Shown here one piece after another: positions 26,262 to 35,798 of a stretch of DNA of 64,000 nt. Location of the stretch: positions 1,550,001 to 1,614,000 of the forward strand of contig CM074137.1 of the NCBI GenBank assembly GCA_037178625.1. Reading direction: 5' to 3'. Both the position numbers and the translations under genes were made by a program. The notes under the pieces were generated by a model. The model searched no databases, was not told where the DNA came from, and was given only the letters and a program-made list of their open reading frames with translations. Numbering within the stretch: the first letter of the stretch is position 1; each line of letters begins with the position of its first letter. The DNA comes from Skeletonema tropicum. Taxonomy: Eukaryota; Bacillariophyta; Thalassiosirophyceae; Thalassiosirales; Thalassiosiraceae.

Positions 26262-27869
26262 TCATTTCTTTCTCTTGATGCTGACGCAGTCTATCTTGTG
26301 TCCAGCCTTCCAGTGTTGGACTTGACATTCCTTTCCACAGTACCAAGCTCCTAAACACCGCATGCATCGCTTGAATGAAGAGCATCCTGCCTCCTTCCTA
26401 CAATTTGCGCAGCGACTCTTTACATGGTTCTCCAAATTCGATGTGCACTCGATCAGAGCACCTTTCTTTTCCACTGGCAAATCTCCCTCCACCGCTCTTC
26501 GTCCCCAGAACAAAAACGTCGGGACTGGACTATGCCCAGGAATGCCCAGAACCTCTTCATAACGCTGACTTTCTAAGATGAATGATGCAAATGAAAAGAT
26601 GGAGACGGCATGAGCGTCTTCTAAGCACATTCCAGCGTAGTGTTTCGCAAGGATGTAAGATTCTTTCAGACCACATTCAGCATGCATGTATATATCTCCC
26701 AATGCACCGCACGCTTTAGAGTAACCCTGACTTGCTGCGAGGGTCATGTAATGAAGATATTTCTCTTTCTCATCGTTCATATCGTAAAATATAGCCAGAT
26801 TGTATTGTGCCGTCGGGTGTCCAAGATCTGCAGACCTTTTCAAATAATAATGCATTTTGTAGCATTTTGTCCAAATCTTCACCATCAAAAAAAAAAAAAA
26901 ATTAACGGAAATCTTAAAGTACGTCATGGTTGGCCCTCCAGGGGCGAAATTATCTACAATTAATTATCTAGAGCAATGTCACAAGTTACTACCCTTCGAG
27001 TGTAATTAAGCAAATAACCAACAGTTTTTCCATCACCCCGGAATTAGCAAAGAGGCAGTGATATGAAATTCCAAACCAAGTAATGGTCTTTTTTCCCAGA
27101 TCGCACTCCGAGCTGCGACACCTCAAACAGCCAGGATTTGGCACGGGGGAGACTCGAACCCAAGACCCCGAACCAGAAGAGAGGCGGTGAAACCACTACA
27201 CCACACCACCCCCTTCATATCTTCACCATCATACTTTGCCGCCATCAATGATAACGCATTCGGATCATCTTGATCTGCGGCTTGTTTGATCAATTCCCAA
27301 CCCTTCTTTTCATCAAAAGAAAGGCCGACCTTTTTCGCATCCGCTGCTTCCAAGCACCATGTCCCAACCAGAACCTGCGCCCATGCCTTACCTTTGTTTG
27401 CATGCTTTAACACCATGGCTCCAGCTTCCTTACCGTCGGTGTAAAATATCTCCCGACAAAGAGGACATTTGTTAGAGAACATCTTATCAAAGCCTTCTTT
27501 CTCACAGTTGGCTTCACGTTCTTCGCCGCACTTATCACATGTCCAACCGCCGCAGCAAAAAAATGGATTTATTGTCATGCCATTCACGTGTTTGATTGTT
27601 TCAAGACATATGGGGCAATCTTCAGGATTTTCAGGAGGATGAAGCTCGTCCTGAAGACTGATAACAGCCTCCACCCGCCTAGATTCGAGTAGTAGCTCGA
27701 GCTGCTCTTCATTGTCCGACAGCTCTTTGATTTGTTGTGCCCTTGATTTGGTCTCTGGCGACGTCAGACCCGTTTCATCGACTATACTTTTTAGTGAGGG
27801 AAGTTCAGCAATTGCAGCCTTCTGGGAGGCAATCTTAGCCCGCAGCTGCTGCTCCGTCTCGTCGGCCAT
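26262..27869 (-). pseudogene. RING-Sel1-MYND paralogue 3, broken by a SINE
   Basis: The N-terminal part (27869 to about 27219) keeps the MADETEQQLR start, the RING-like finger (CPIC, CCGGWTCDKC, CPLC) and the first Sel1 repeat. The C-terminal part (about 26886 to 26262) keeps the remaining Sel1 repeats and the MYND finger (CANC to GHKIDC). A 331-base SINE lies between them, with a 13-base target duplication on each side; reading through it gives foreign residues (VVWCSGFTASLL) and a stop at 27123. A second lesion follows directly: a 10-base tandem duplication (ACAAAATGCT repeated) near 26857-26876 shifts the frame. Removing both would line up with paralogue 1. So the gene is dead as a full-length protein, though its parts are well preserved, implying recent loss. 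Confidence 0.88.
26888..27218 (-). mobile_element. tRNA-derived SINE with poly(T) end
   Basis: On the minus strand the element begins with a tRNA-like head: an A-box TGGTGTAGTGG and, about 40 bases later, a B-box GGTTCGAGTCT, the two internal RNA polymerase III promoter parts. The cloverleaf is degenerate, so it is not a working tRNA. A body of about 230 bases without coding potential follows, ending in a run of about 14 T. Both sides carry the 13-base target duplication (plus strand ATCTTCACCATCA at 26875-26887 and 27219-27231). Length, head, tail and duplication together define a SINE mobilised by a LINE reverse transcriptase. Confidence 0.87.
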
Positions 27870-28581
27870 GGTGAAATAATAATTTTATTATGATTGCATG
27901 GTTCCCGTGATTGCATTCTTGAAGCACATTTTCATCCAGACGGCTTGCATTTATTCTTGTACGTAGCGGTGAGCAACACGTCTCCCGGATGACTTGCCAG
28001 GCAAGCTACAATTGATGCCATGAATGCAGCACCGACCTCGACCTCCAGCGCTATTCCATTCTTGGGCAGGAATGTCAAACCTAGTAAAGTACCGTAGAGC
28101 ATGATTCTTGAAGTTGTGGGACAGTTGCTTTGTGAGAGGAGTAGAGTGGAATATGTATCTGGAGAGAGAAGACTCCTCTCGGTTGGAAGTCTCTTTTTGT
28201 TTTTGTTTTGTACTAGTTCCTTCTTTAGTATGACATATTGGTAAAACGTACATATGCTAAGAAATAGGATGATGACAATCCAGAAGCTTACATAGGTACT
28301 ACTGTACTCTACTTAGGTACTCTAGAGAGTTATTGCTGAAATCTTACGAGCTCTCTCTCTCTCTCTCTCTCTAGAGAGAGCGCGCGTGGCGCGTTTGTTT
28401 GATTGTATGTACATATGTAGGAGTATGTATGTAACGTTTTAATTTTTTATCCTTGGGGCTGCTCCGGACCCCTCGACCTCGTCACATGGGGTCTATCGGC
28501 TTCAACGTAGGAATTAGTATTCGAAGAGGCGGGATGCTCGTGGAGCCTCCTCAATTATACATCACCTCACTTCTACAACCC
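27870..28581. other. Intergenic region with (CT)n microsatellite
   Basis: A (CT)11 run at about 28351-28372 is followed by CTAGAGAGAGCGCGCG, which can fold back on it. The region lies between the divergent broken RING-Sel1-MYND gene and the DUF2064 gene. No gene is supported; the reading frame of the DUF2064 gene is open further upstream to ATGs at 28486 and 28534. Confidence 0.4.
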
Positions 28582-29562
28582 ATGGCCGGCACTTCCACGA
28601 TGTCGGCATCTGTGGGAGGGGCAGTGTGCGTATTTGCCAAGTGCCCAATCCCTGGGCGGAGTAAGACTAGGCTTGCCCCATTGCTTGGTGAAGATGGAGC
28701 AGCTTCGCTCGCAACCGCGATGCTTTCGGACATTTTAGTTTCGCTGACAGCGTGTGTCCATCTAAAAGAAACTCTCAAGGTTTTGGTATTTGCTCCTGGA
28801 TCAAGTGAAGGAGAAGCACACATGAAATCTATTCTGCAGCGTCTGAATCTTTCTACCACCTCGTTTGATGAAGTATCATCTCTTCAATTTGATGGATGGA
28901 TTCTACTTCCTATGGCATCAGGCGCATCCAAGTCAGACTTGACATCATCTTCATTGGGCGGCAAACTTGAAGACGCATTAGACAAAACTCGAACTTTACT
29001 AACAAAAGTATACAAAACAATTGCAACACAACAAACAAATGAAGCAGTGGTATTTCTAGGAATGGATGCACCACAGCTCCCACTGGAGGAGATCGTACAT
29101 GGTTTACAAATTTCTGCTACAAACAAAGCCCACATGTGCCCTGCAGATGATGGTGGCTACGGAATGTTGTCTGTCCCGAGAAATGCACCATCATCACAAA
29201 TATTCCATGGCGTGAGGTGGTCTAACAACTTGACTGCTGTATCGCAGCTGAAATCATTGTCAGATTGTTGCATAGATATCTCAATTGGGAAAATGATGAA
29301 TGATGTGGATGAGCCTGATGATGTTATTAGATTGGCAAAACGTTTAATCAACTCACGAGAGAGTAACCAAGATGGTAACAGTCAAGGCAAGGATGATGAT
29401 GCATTGCAGTCGTTTTCATCTAGAATTGGATTTACCATCAGAGACGTAGATACAGCTAATGCGTGTCAATATACATGGAAGGCACTGATTGATTTAAATG
29501 TGATTACCGAAACAAGTGACGGGGTCTGCCTCGTCAATAGCAGAAATACTCCAGAAAAATGA
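28582..29562 (+). CDS. DUF2064 glycosyltransferase-A-like protein
   Basis: From the ATG at 28582 (context cccATGg) the product has 326 residues; in-frame ATGs at 28486 and 28534 would add 32 or 16 residues. The N-terminal signature is VCVFAKCPIPGRSKTRLAPLLGEDGAASLATAML, typical of DUF2064/TIGR04282 proteins with a nucleotidyl/glycosyltransferase-A fold. A second landmark is VFLGMDAPQLPLEEI (about residue 156), matching the family's GxDxPxL site, followed by CPADDGGYGMLSVPRNAP and FHGVRWSNNLT. Members are thought to act as transferases on unknown sugars; some bacterial ones sit with glycosyltransferase 2 genes. The C-terminal 90 residues are less conserved. It is convergent with the kinase gene. 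Confidence 0.82.
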   Translation: MAGTSTMSASVGGAVCVFAKCPIPGRSKTRLAPLLGEDGAASLATAMLSDILVSLTACVHLKETLKVLVFAPGSSEGEAHMKSILQRLNLSTTSFDEVSSLQFDGWILLPMASGASKSDLTSSSLGGKLEDALDKTRTLLTKVYKTIATQQTNEAVVFLGMDAPQLPLEEIVHGLQISATNKAHMCPADDGGYGMLSVPRNAPSSQIFHGVRWSNNLTAVSQLKSLSDCCIDISIGKMMNDVDEPDDVIRLAKRLINSRESNQDGNSQGKDDDALQSFSSRIGFTIRDVDTANACQYTWKALIDLNVITETSDGVCLVNSRNTPEK

Positions 29563-29641
29563 AGAATTATAAGACGATACAAACATGATTTTATATATAC
29601 TTATTATGCGCTAAACTACTAAACACGGAGAGGAAACTAAA

Positions 29642-31855
29642 CTACGGCTTTTTGAAAGTCCTGAAAAGGCTCTTTTTCGACTTCTTCTTCTGCACTGCAG
29701 CTTGAGAATTCTGCTTGCCTTTCTCTTCGAGATCATACACAGGATGCCCATTCGGTGCATTTAACCAAGACTTTGATTCCTCTGACAAATTATTCTCCAA
29801 TTTTTCCAATGTCTTTACTACTTCTTCAGTGCTCATTCTTTCTTCAGGAGATGCACTCCAGCACTTCTCAATCATAAACCTAACGTAAGGAGGTATTCCC
29901 TCTGGAACTGGTGGTCGGTTTCCTTCGATAGCCACAGACCCAGCCGCTTCAATCTGACTCATATTTTTGAATGGTACTTCACGCGTAAGAATCTCCCACA
30001 TCAGTATAGAAATTGAATATATGTCTGCTGGATATTGATACTTTTCATGCTTGATGACCTCAGGCGCCATGTAGCGATATGTTCCCGTTTCTGCTGTGAG
30101 ATCCCCTCCGTTGTTGACAGACGTATTTTGTAACATGGCAGAGAGCCCGAAGTCAGTTAGCTTTGCTGTAAAGTTGCCCTTCAAATCTCCACTCAGCAGC
30201 ACATTCCCAGGCTTTATGTCTCTGTGCATGATGTTCTTCTTGTGTAGATATAACAGACCGCTTGCGACACCTTTTGCCACTGTCTCGAAAAAGTTGGGAG
30301 GTGTACTACTGCCGCCATTGCCATGAAGATAAGTATCCAAATCGCCTCCGTTACAATATTCCAATACCAGGCAATAGGTCAACGGCGAAGGGTTGTAGAT
30401 TGCACCAAGGAAGTGAATAATATTGCAGTGGTGTAGCTTTTTCAAGCTCTTCAACTCATTCGACCATCCTTCGAGTCCAATATTATTGATTGCAGCAACC
30501 TTGATTGCGACCTGTTGCCCACACCATTTACCAAGATAGGTTGTCCCTGCTGCTCCTCTCCCGATTCGTTTCTGAAATTCGACGTCATATAAACTTATTT
30601 CCCAATCTTCTAATGATGTGTTGGCCTTCATGCCAACTCTTGAAGGAGATGAGTTATTAGCATCATTATCTTTGGTCTTTACCTGGGATGATTTTTCATG
30701 CGAGCTAAGTGTAACGTCCTGTGTTAGGAACGCAATCATTGATTTTGTAAGCTCCTCGCTGGATAGTTTGTTGACTACCTCTGTAGCTCCTCGTTTCGAA
30801 AAATTATTGTTTTCCAAAGTGACTCTTTTTAGAGCGGCGTGCAAAGACGAATCTGCCCCTTGATGAGTTACTTTTCCCAGTGACAAGAGATCCAAATCTT
30901 GGTAGCTCTTCTTGCCGTAATCCAGCTCTTCCAAGAGAATCAATTCAGTGCTATGCAATTTATCCATGTACAGAGTGATCCCAGACCAAAAGGCTTCCAC
31001 GGACATCTCTTGTAATGCATTAACATCAAAATCTTTGCGGATTTGATCCTGTAAAGTACGCATCGAGTCGCTTGGCTTGATGCTTTCCGCTATCAAACGG
31101 AGCAAGCTGCAATAATTTTCATCACACGCAAGTTCACTTGTTGTAATTGTATTTGGTTCGCTCCAAGATTCCATCTTTACTCCAGTTTCTTTCTCCAATT
31201 CTCGCATGATGCGGTGGTGATTTTCAACAACCATGACAAGATCATTCACAATCACTGGCAATCGCTCATTTGTTACAACTTTCGCTCCAAAAGCCATTAA
31301 ACCAGTCAGTATTGCCCTTTCCATTCCGAGTGACTCTTTCAAGTTTACGAACGAGAGTATAAGCGACATTAGAGAAAGTGCAATCTCGTAATTCTTACGA
31401 AGTTGGGCTTCGTCTGGGCTTTTCTTCGGCGTTTTAAGTGCCTGCTTCACAATTTCCTTGCGCTTTTGAATAGTTTGCACGACAAATGCTTGAATAACTG
31501 ACGCTACAAGTGAGTTGAACTCTGTCAAAATGAGATGATAGCGTGCCAAATCCCCATTTGCCTCTCCTACACCATCGACAAGCTGTCTGATATCATGTAG
31601 CTGTTTCGCAACCTCGATCTTATCCTCCGCCTCCATGCAATGATTGTACCAGCTTCCACTAGCATAGAAAGACGATATTGCAGAGTTTGTAACACATCTG
31701 CAACTCGCTACCCGGAGAGTGTGGGTGCGCAGCGAGTTGTTCGCATCCGCATCCGCATCTGCAACTCCTCTGAAACCTAACAGACCGCTTGATGCACCTC
31801 TCTCCTTTTGAAGGCAGTGAATTAGACGAAGAACGGGTGCTGTGGTTGGTGCCAT
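29642..31855 (-). CDS. Ser/Thr kinase with N-terminal NIT-like sensor region
   Basis: The 737-residue protein has two parts. Residues about 8-300 are all-helical and resemble the NIT (nitrate/nitrite sensing) domain. The start LRLIHCLQKERGASSGLLGFRG matches the family's opening helix, and LILSFVNLKESLGMERAILTGLMAFG matches its second repeat. NIT domains occur in bacterial and some eukaryotic receptors. A linker follows, then a TKL-like kinase domain at about 423-690: RIGRGAAGTTYLGKW (Gly loop), VAIKVAA (Lys), LEYCNGGDLDTYLHG, MHRDIKPGNVLL (catalytic loop), TDFGLSA (Mg loop), TYRYMAPEV, and DIYSISILMWEILTREVPF. All catalytic residues are present, and the basic tail ends KKSKKSLFRTFKKP. No transmembrane helix is seen, so this would be an intracellular sensor kinase. 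Confidence 0.85.
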   Translation of the reverse strand: MAPTTAPVLRLIHCLQKERGASSGLLGFRGVADADADANNSLRTHTLRVASCRCVTNSAISSFYASGSWYNHCMEAEDKIEVAKQLHDIRQLVDGVGEANGDLARYHLILTEFNSLVASVIQAFVVQTIQKRKEIVKQALKTPKKSPDEAQLRKNYEIALSLMSLILSFVNLKESLGMERAILTGLMAFGAKVVTNERLPVIVNDLVMVVENHHRIMRELEKETGVKMESWSEPNTITTSELACDENYCSLLRLIAESIKPSDSMRTLQDQIRKDFDVNALQEMSVEAFWSGITLYMDKLHSTELILLEELDYGKKSYQDLDLLSLGKVTHQGADSSLHAALKRVTLENNNFSKRGATEVVNKLSSEELTKSMIAFLTQDVTLSSHEKSSQVKTKDNDANNSSPSRVGMKANTSLEDWEISLYDVEFQKRIGRGAAGTTYLGKWCGQQVAIKVAAINNIGLEGWSNELKSLKKLHHCNIIHFLGAIYNPSPLTYCLVLEYCNGGDLDTYLHGNGGSSTPPNFFETVAKGVASGLLYLHKKNIMHRDIKPGNVLLSGDLKGNFTAKLTDFGLSAMLQNTSVNNGGDLTAETGTYRYMAPEVIKHEKYQYPADIYSISILMWEILTREVPFKNMSQIEAAGSVAIEGNRPPVPEGIPPYVRFMIEKCWSASPEERMSTEEVVKTLEKLENNLSEESKSWLNAPNGHPVYDLEEKGKQNSQAAVQKKKSKKSLFRTFKKP

Positions 31856-32365
31856 CTTGACACGATGATTGCAATGTTTTTAAGGTGTAAAATAAAACTA
31901 TAATGTACTGGAGAGCCACGAAGTACTCAACAATAATTGATTCTTTACCCTATTATTGTACTTCCGAGGTTGCTTAATGACCACTACGGACTCAACAACA
32001 ACACCATTCTCAATGAATATCTATTGAACATAATGAAGATTGAAGATGTGCTTCCGGCAACATGTGAATTTTCCTCACAGACCAGTAAGACTCCCATCTT
32101 TTTCTTCCTGAGAAAATCAAAGAGAGAGAGTACCAAACGCGAAAGAAATGGATACCATTTTATCGCCAACAACCGGTCGAATGCAAGTGTATAAGTAAGC
32201 GTTGAATGCGTTGTGACAGTAACCGTCTCCCATTCTCGAGCAAGAAGGATGTGTCTACAAGCTCAACGCCAGAGAGGGCATCAGACCACGACATAAATAC
32301 ACAAGTAATGCACATTAGCTCATTCAGCAGCCCCAGCGAATTACCTCATAGAATCAGTGTTAGAA
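31856..32365. promoter_or_regulatory. Divergent promoter region, kinase and PS-repeat gene
   Basis: This 510-base stretch lies head to head between the NIT-kinase and the first PS-repeat gene. The right 400 bases are repeated before the second copy (about 36175-36521), so the PS-repeat promoter was duplicated with its gene. No gene is supported. Confidence 0.4.
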
Positions 32366-35035
32366 ATGAAGCAATCACTGGTGCGCACGGCCGCAGCCGT
32401 AATCCTATCGGGCCACGCTGCTCATGCACAGCAACGTCGGGTACTTACAACATCAGTTTTACCAGATTTCAGTGGTGACGGCTGCCCTTCATCCTTGAAG
32501 GAATGTAGTGAGAAGGGTTATGGAGATCCTGCACTATGTGCATCAGAAATAGACTCCTCTTGTAAAGCAGATGGTTTTCGCGGTTGTATTGCTGATCAAC
32601 AAGTAGATCCCGTAGAGAGAATATTCTGTCCATATTCAACTTGCGTTGTCATGGGATGGCAAAGTGAAGAGGAATGCAATTGTGCCTTGTTTACAAAACT
32701 TTGTTTTGAGAGTTTTATAAAAGAGAATTGCGACATTGCGCAGTGCTGTTGGTTCGTGGATGATGATGATAAGAAAGCAGCATGCTTGCCTGTCTACCCA
32801 ACAGATGCACCAACTGGTCAACCTTCAGATGAGCCATCCACCTCACCGAGCTCCTTGCCGACAAGCATGCCCAGTGAATCTCCGACAGCAGAACCCTCAG
32901 TACATCCTTCTACATCACCATCCGCTGCTCCGTCAGCCGAACCTAGTGCAGCTCCTTCTGCATCTCCTTCGGATGTTCCGACTTCATCTCCATCTTCATC
33001 ACCATCTGCAGAGCCATCTGCAGAGCCAACCAGCACGCCCAGCTCAACTCCTTCAGCATCGCCGTCAGCAACACCTAGCGCAGCTCCGTCAGCTGAACCT
33101 ACTTCTGATCCATCATCTGAACCGTCTGCATCGCCATCCGATGTGCCGTCGAGCACACCAACCTCCTCTCCTTCAGGTTCTCCGTCAGCTACACCAAGCT
33201 CTTCCCCTTCGGAGTCTCCAACTGCAACTCCATCAGATGTTCCTAGCTCAACTCCGTCAGCTACACCAAGCTCCTCTCCGTCGTCAGAGCCATCTGCATC
33301 GCCTTCAGCTGAACCTTCTGCATCGCCGTCAGCGTCTCCGTCAGCTGAACCCAGCAGCTCTCCGACAGATGTACCCAGCTCATCTCCATCGTCAACACCA
33401 ACCGCATTGCCCTCTGCGCAGCCAACAAGTGAACCAAGCGCAACTCCTTCAGCATCTCCGTCAGATTTTCCGAGTGCTTCTCCGTCAGCTGAACCCAGCA
33501 GCACGCCGTCAGAAACGCCATCTGCATTGCCATCGGGATCTCCCTCAGCTGAACCTAGTTCAATTCCATCATCTGAACCCTCTTCATATCCTTCACCTGC
33601 TCCTGGTGCTTCTCCGTCATCAACACCCTCAGCATCACCGTCTGCGGAGCCGACGAGTACACCCAGTGCATCTCCTTCGGAATCACCGTCATCTACTCCC
33701 AGCTCTACACCTTCCGCACAACCCAGTCCATCTCCTTCAGCAACTCCGTCTTCATCGCCATCCTCGCAGCCGACAAGCGAACCCAGTGCATCTCCATCAG
33801 CTGAACCAAGCTCGTCGCCCTCGGCGTCTCCGTCAAGTGAACCCAGTGCGTCTCCATCAGCAACTCCGTCTTCATCGCCATCCTCGCAGCCGACAAGTGA
33901 ACCCAGTGCGTCTCCATCAGCTGAGCCATCCGCATCGCCATCCTCGCAGCCGACAAGTGAACCCAGTGTATCTCCATCGTCTGAACCAAGCTCGCCGCCC
34001 TCGGCGCCTCCATCAGCTGAGCCATCCGCATCGCCATCCTCGCAGCCGACAAGTGAACCCAGTGTATCTCCATCGTCTGAACCAAGCTCGTCGCCCTCGG
34101 CGCCTCCATCAGCTGAGCCATCCGCATCGCCATCCTCGCAGCCGACAAGTGAACCCAGTGCATCCCCATCAGCTGAGCCATCTGCATCGCCATCTTCGCA
34201 GCCGACAAGTGAACCCAGTGCATCTCCTTCAGCAACTCCGTCATCTGAACCCAGCGCATCTCCATCGTCTGAACCAAGCTCGTCGCCCTCGGCGCCTCCG
34301 TCTGCTGAACCTACTTCAAGTCCATCAGCTGAGCCATCTGTTGCTCCTAGCGCCTCTCCTTCAGTTCTTCCATCTATTAATCACGGAGAATCCTGCCGTG
34401 TTGCCTTGAGTGAATGCTTCGTACATCCACATAAAGATATCGTTTGCGCAACTGCAAAATGTTGTTGGTTCCAGGTAGATATGCCCTTAAAAGAATGTGT
34501 GCGGCAGTCGAGGTTGTCTTCGGTACCCTCAGCAAGTCCTTCACTTCGTGCGTCTGACGCACCATCTGAGACTCCTTCGACGTTACCATCCGGCAATCCA
34601 ACACTCGCACCAATCACAAGCGCACCTATTTCGACACCTTCGGTTGCTCCGTCTGGTTTTCCAACGGCTGACTTTAGTTCGCAATGTACACATTTCATTA
34701 CTGAGTGCTTCAAAAATCCAAAGCGTGCTGGTATTTGCGAAATTGCGAACCATTGCGTTTCCACCTACCCGCCAGAGAAGATTTTCAGTGTCCGACGATA
34801 ATGTGTTGGATTTGTATTACGTTGTAGTGGGTTGAGTGCGAGTCAAAATGGCCAAAGATCGATGTTTCCTCGTTCCCTTGGAAGGGAAAAAGAAGTAGTA
34901 TTTAGGTGAAAAAGTCTTCGAACTGGTTGCATCTAAGTAGGCTCTTCTTGTCCTACGAAAATTTGATAACAAATTGCTGACCCTGTCATATGTAGGCAGG
35001 TGGTCTCCAGTCTCCAACAGCGCAACATGATGGTA
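31953..35035. repeat. Tandem duplication with PS-repeat gene, copy A
   Basis: Copy A begins with ATTGTACTTCCGAGGTTGC (about 31955), includes the gene at 32366, and ends near 35000 after GAACTGGTTGCATCTAAGTA and TTGATAACAAATTG. The same order restarts at about 35033 in copy B. It contains the intact TTAA (31974-31977) that corresponds to the insertion site of the MITE in copy B. Confidence 0.9.
32366..34801 (+). CDS. PS-repeat surface protein, short form (copy A)
   Basis: From the ATG at 32366 the product has 811 residues; a signal peptide (MKQSLVRTAAAVILSGHAAHA) ends before Gln-Gln. Residues 30-145 are Cys-rich, ending in a module with CNCALFTKLCF and CCWF. Residues 148-670 are tetrapeptide repeats of the form Pro-Ser/Thr-x-x (PSAEPSASPSSQPTSEPS-like), likely O-glycosylated and extended. 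Two more Cys modules follow: about 673-712 (full, with CCWF and ECV) and about 772-795, which breaks off after ICEIANHC. The protein ends 15 residues later (STYPPEKIFSVRR) without a membrane helix, so it is predicted secreted. Cell-wall attachment, as for pleuralin-type diatom proteins, is possible but unproven. It forms a tandem pair with the gene at 36522. Confidence 0.85.
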   Translation: MKQSLVRTAAAVILSGHAAHAQQRRVLTTSVLPDFSGDGCPSSLKECSEKGYGDPALCASEIDSSCKADGFRGCIADQQVDPVERIFCPYSTCVVMGWQSEEECNCALFTKLCFESFIKENCDIAQCCWFVDDDDKKAACLPVYPTDAPTGQPSDEPSTSPSSLPTSMPSESPTAEPSVHPSTSPSAAPSAEPSAAPSASPSDVPTSSPSSSPSAEPSAEPTSTPSSTPSASPSATPSAAPSAEPTSDPSSEPSASPSDVPSSTPTSSPSGSPSATPSSSPSESPTATPSDVPSSTPSATPSSSPSSEPSASPSAEPSASPSASPSAEPSSSPTDVPSSSPSSTPTALPSAQPTSEPSATPSASPSDFPSASPSAEPSSTPSETPSALPSGSPSAEPSSIPSSEPSSYPSPAPGASPSSTPSASPSAEPTSTPSASPSESPSSTPSSTPSAQPSPSPSATPSSSPSSQPTSEPSASPSAEPSSSPSASPSSEPSASPSATPSSSPSSQPTSEPSASPSAEPSASPSSQPTSEPSVSPSSEPSSPPSAPPSAEPSASPSSQPTSEPSVSPSSEPSSSPSAPPSAEPSASPSSQPTSEPSASPSAEPSASPSSQPTSEPSASPSATPSSEPSASPSSEPSSSPSAPPSAEPTSSPSAEPSVAPSASPSVLPSINHGESCRVALSECFVHPHKDIVCATAKCCWFQVDMPLKECVRQSRLSSVPSASPSLRASDAPSETPSTLPSGNPTLAPITSAPISTPSVAPSGFPTADFSSQCTHFITECFKNPKRAGICEIANHCVSTYPPEKIFSVRR

Positions 35036-35057
35036 TTGTACTTCCGAGGTTGCTTAA

Positions 35058-35748
35058 CGCTATGTACCAGATAGAGAGTGGCGGGAGCCAAAAAAATTTT
35101 ACTAACAACAAGTGCTAACTAGGCGTCCAAAAAATCACTATATTGGCAGGAGCGTTTAGCATGTTATCGGAAAATTTTGAACGACTGCTCTCTTTTGAAA
35201 TCGATTCAGCATGTCTTCTTCTTACGGAAAATAATCAATCAAAATAATCAATCTATAGTTTATACTCACAATATTGCCTTCAGCCTAATCAGTTTCCTAC
35301 CTCGCCAAAATTGGCGATATCTGCATATTTACTAGGGAACTAAGAGTAGCAAACTTTGGTGTGATAGTGTTCAATGATGCAATAAACTATAACCCGAGGT
35401 CAAAACACCATTGAACTACAAATTTCATGCACTCTCCGAGTATCTTCACGCATATGTACTAAAAGGTGCTTTTACAAGTTTCCTACGTACCAACCATACA
35501 TAGCCCATGGTTTTTTACTAGCAATTTTCACGTAAAAGCCGACACACCGTGAGACAGCAATACCCTTCCTATCGGCTGTTGGCAATGGAATTACGGCATA
35601 ATATTAGGCATACTATTCACTACTACCCTGCTGAGAATAATACTGCTCTTGGAATCATTAAAATCGGGCTACTATCTACAAGCGAAGTTCTGCTGGGTAC
35701 TTGACACAATTCAAAAATAAGGTAAAATAAGGTCTCTGGTACATAGCG
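35058..35748. mobile_element. MITE with TTAA target duplication
   Basis: The 691-base element has perfect 14-base terminal inverted repeats (CGCTATGTACCAGA at the left, its reverse complement at the right). It is flanked on both sides by TTAA (35054-35057 and 35749-35752). The paralogous site in copy A (31974-31977) has a single TTAA in the same sequence context (GGTTGCTTAATGACC), so it acts as an empty site and fixes both ends. A TTAA duplication is typical of piggyBac and Kolobok superfamilies. No transposase is encoded, so it is non-autonomous. Confidence 0.9.
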
Positions 35749-35798
35749 TTAATGACCCCTACGGACTCAACAACAACACCATTATCAACAAACTTATA

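Noticed and set aside
27120..27215. Functional tRNA gene on the minus strand
   Set aside because: The A- and B-boxes are good, but the acceptor and anticodon stems do not pair well, and the block is the head of a 331-base insertion with target duplication. It is better read as a SINE head.
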